Part shown: in pieces, positions 47,486 through 47,877 of the stretch
How the letters are laid out: each line of letters starts with the position of its first letter
How positions within the stretch are numbered: the stretch's first letter is position 1
Assembly (NCBI GenBank): GCA_903845045.1
Contig: CAIMWA010000523.1
Span: forward strand, 1-47,877
Direction of reading: 5' to 3'
DNA from: an uncultured delta proteobacterium
GTDB lineage: Bacteria > Myxococcota_A > Polyangia > Polyangiales > Ga0077539
Length of the DNA stretch: 47,877 nucleotides
Made by a program: the position numbers and the translations under genes
The notes under the pieces: generated by a model
Seen by the model: only the letters and a program-made list of their open reading frames with translations
Database searches by the model: none
What the model was told of the DNA's origin: nothing

Positions 47486-47877
47486 TCACATCGGGAGAGG
47501 CTGCACGCCGCCATCGGGCAGCAGCCGTGATCCGCGCGCCGCACGCGCAGGAAAGGCCACCGCGCCGCCGCAGCGGTTGAGGAATTCGCGCATCTGCACC
47601 GGCGTGCCGGCGAAGCAGCCGTCGACCCAGGTGCCCGGCGCGTCCGTCGCGGCGTCGGTGCCTGCGTCGGTGGCGGCCGGTGCATCGACGACGCTTCCCG
47701 CGTCGCTCGTCGCGCCGGTGTCCGTCGCGGTCGCGGTGTCCGTCGCGGTGCCCGTGTCCGTCGTCGTCGCGACGTCCGTGCTGCTGCCGGTGTCCGGACG
47801 TGGAACATCGATGACGATGCTGCCGGCGTCCGTCGTGGTGCTGCTGCCGCTGTCACATCCCGCAGCGCCGAGCGCAG
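47486..47877 (-). CDS. Partial lipoprotein (5' end outside window)
   Basis: The visible 130 codons are the C-terminal part of a lipoprotein: LGAAGC lipobox at the window edge, then Ser/Thr/Asp/Ala-rich DTGSSTDVATTT-type linker for about 70 residues, then a short domain PGTWVDGCFAGTPVQMREF, LNRCGG and a tail ending QPLPM. Two Cys in the end domain could form a disulfide. The start codon lies just beyond the right edge. It is the first visible gene of the operon, 7 bases from the porin. Confidence 0.75.
   Translation of the reverse strand, partial: ALGAAGCDSGSSTTTDAGSIVIDVPRPDTGSSTDVATTTDTGTATDTATATDTGATSDAGSVVDAPAATDAGTDAATDAPGTWVDGCFAGTPVQMREFLNRCGGAVAFPARAARGSRLLPDGGVQPLPM

Overview
The window is a very GC-rich bacterial chromosome segment, with G or C at almost every third codon position. 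It most resembles a myxobacterium of the Polyangia (Sandaracinaceae-like). The grounds are the many lipoproteins whose lipobox is followed by an Asp/Ala/Thr-rich linker, a MYXO-CTERM-like tail, a TonB/AgmX-type C-terminal domain, Cys-rich secreted proteins and a wax-ester synthase. This placement is inference from protein style; no rRNA or other marker gene is present. I saw no tRNA, rRNA, CRISPR array, transposase or phage gene.

Layout. 1-4288: a partial beta-propeller-like lipoprotein, a NAPE-PLD-type metallo-hydrolase, an outer-membrane-like lipoprotein and a secreted AgmX/TonB-C-like protein. 4328-13929: a recC-recB-recD operon (RecBCD, joined by ATGA stop/start overlaps), with one palindromic repeat element upstream and a different one directly after recD. 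13978-30268: a TPR-like membrane protein, then a long run of exported proteins. These include a HExxE metallopeptidase-like lipoprotein, a lipoprotein with two SGNH hydrolase domains, a protein with two lamin-tail domains, a Cys-rich lipoprotein, a transglutaminase-like lipoprotein, small lipoproteins, a membrane protein with three winged-helix-like segments and a BNR-repeat lipoprotein split by an apparent -1 frameshift. 30450-36900: a stress protein, a zinc alcohol dehydrogenase, an alpha/beta hydrolase and a WS/DGAT acyltransferase read together, followed by an M20 amidohydrolase on the other strand and an SDR oxidoreductase; this looks like lipid and small-molecule metabolism. 36908-37037: a second palindromic element sharing its terminal 8 bases with the first. 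37069-41332: a zinc-knuckle/coiled-coil/winged-helix protein, then a minus-strand run of a FrnE-like thioredoxin-fold protein, a PilZ fusion, dinB (Pol IV) and a mannan-binding-lectin protein. 41424-47877: one lipoprotein, then a tight minus-strand operon of five outer-envelope genes (lipoprotein, OprO/P-like porin, DUF2135-like lipoprotein, TonB-dependent receptor, lipoprotein).

The most interesting items are: (i) an exact G_GGA_AAG slippery heptamer, the sequence used in the lambda G/T frameshift, at the point where the BNR-repeat lipoprotein changes frame; (ii) three intergenic palindromic elements, two of which share GGGGACGG ends; (iii) the uncharacterised five-gene outer-membrane operon; (iv) three exported proteins that each carry an internal tandem domain duplication; and (v) a perfect 20-bp palindrome embracing both stop codons of a convergent pair. 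All functions are assigned by reading motifs, not by database search.
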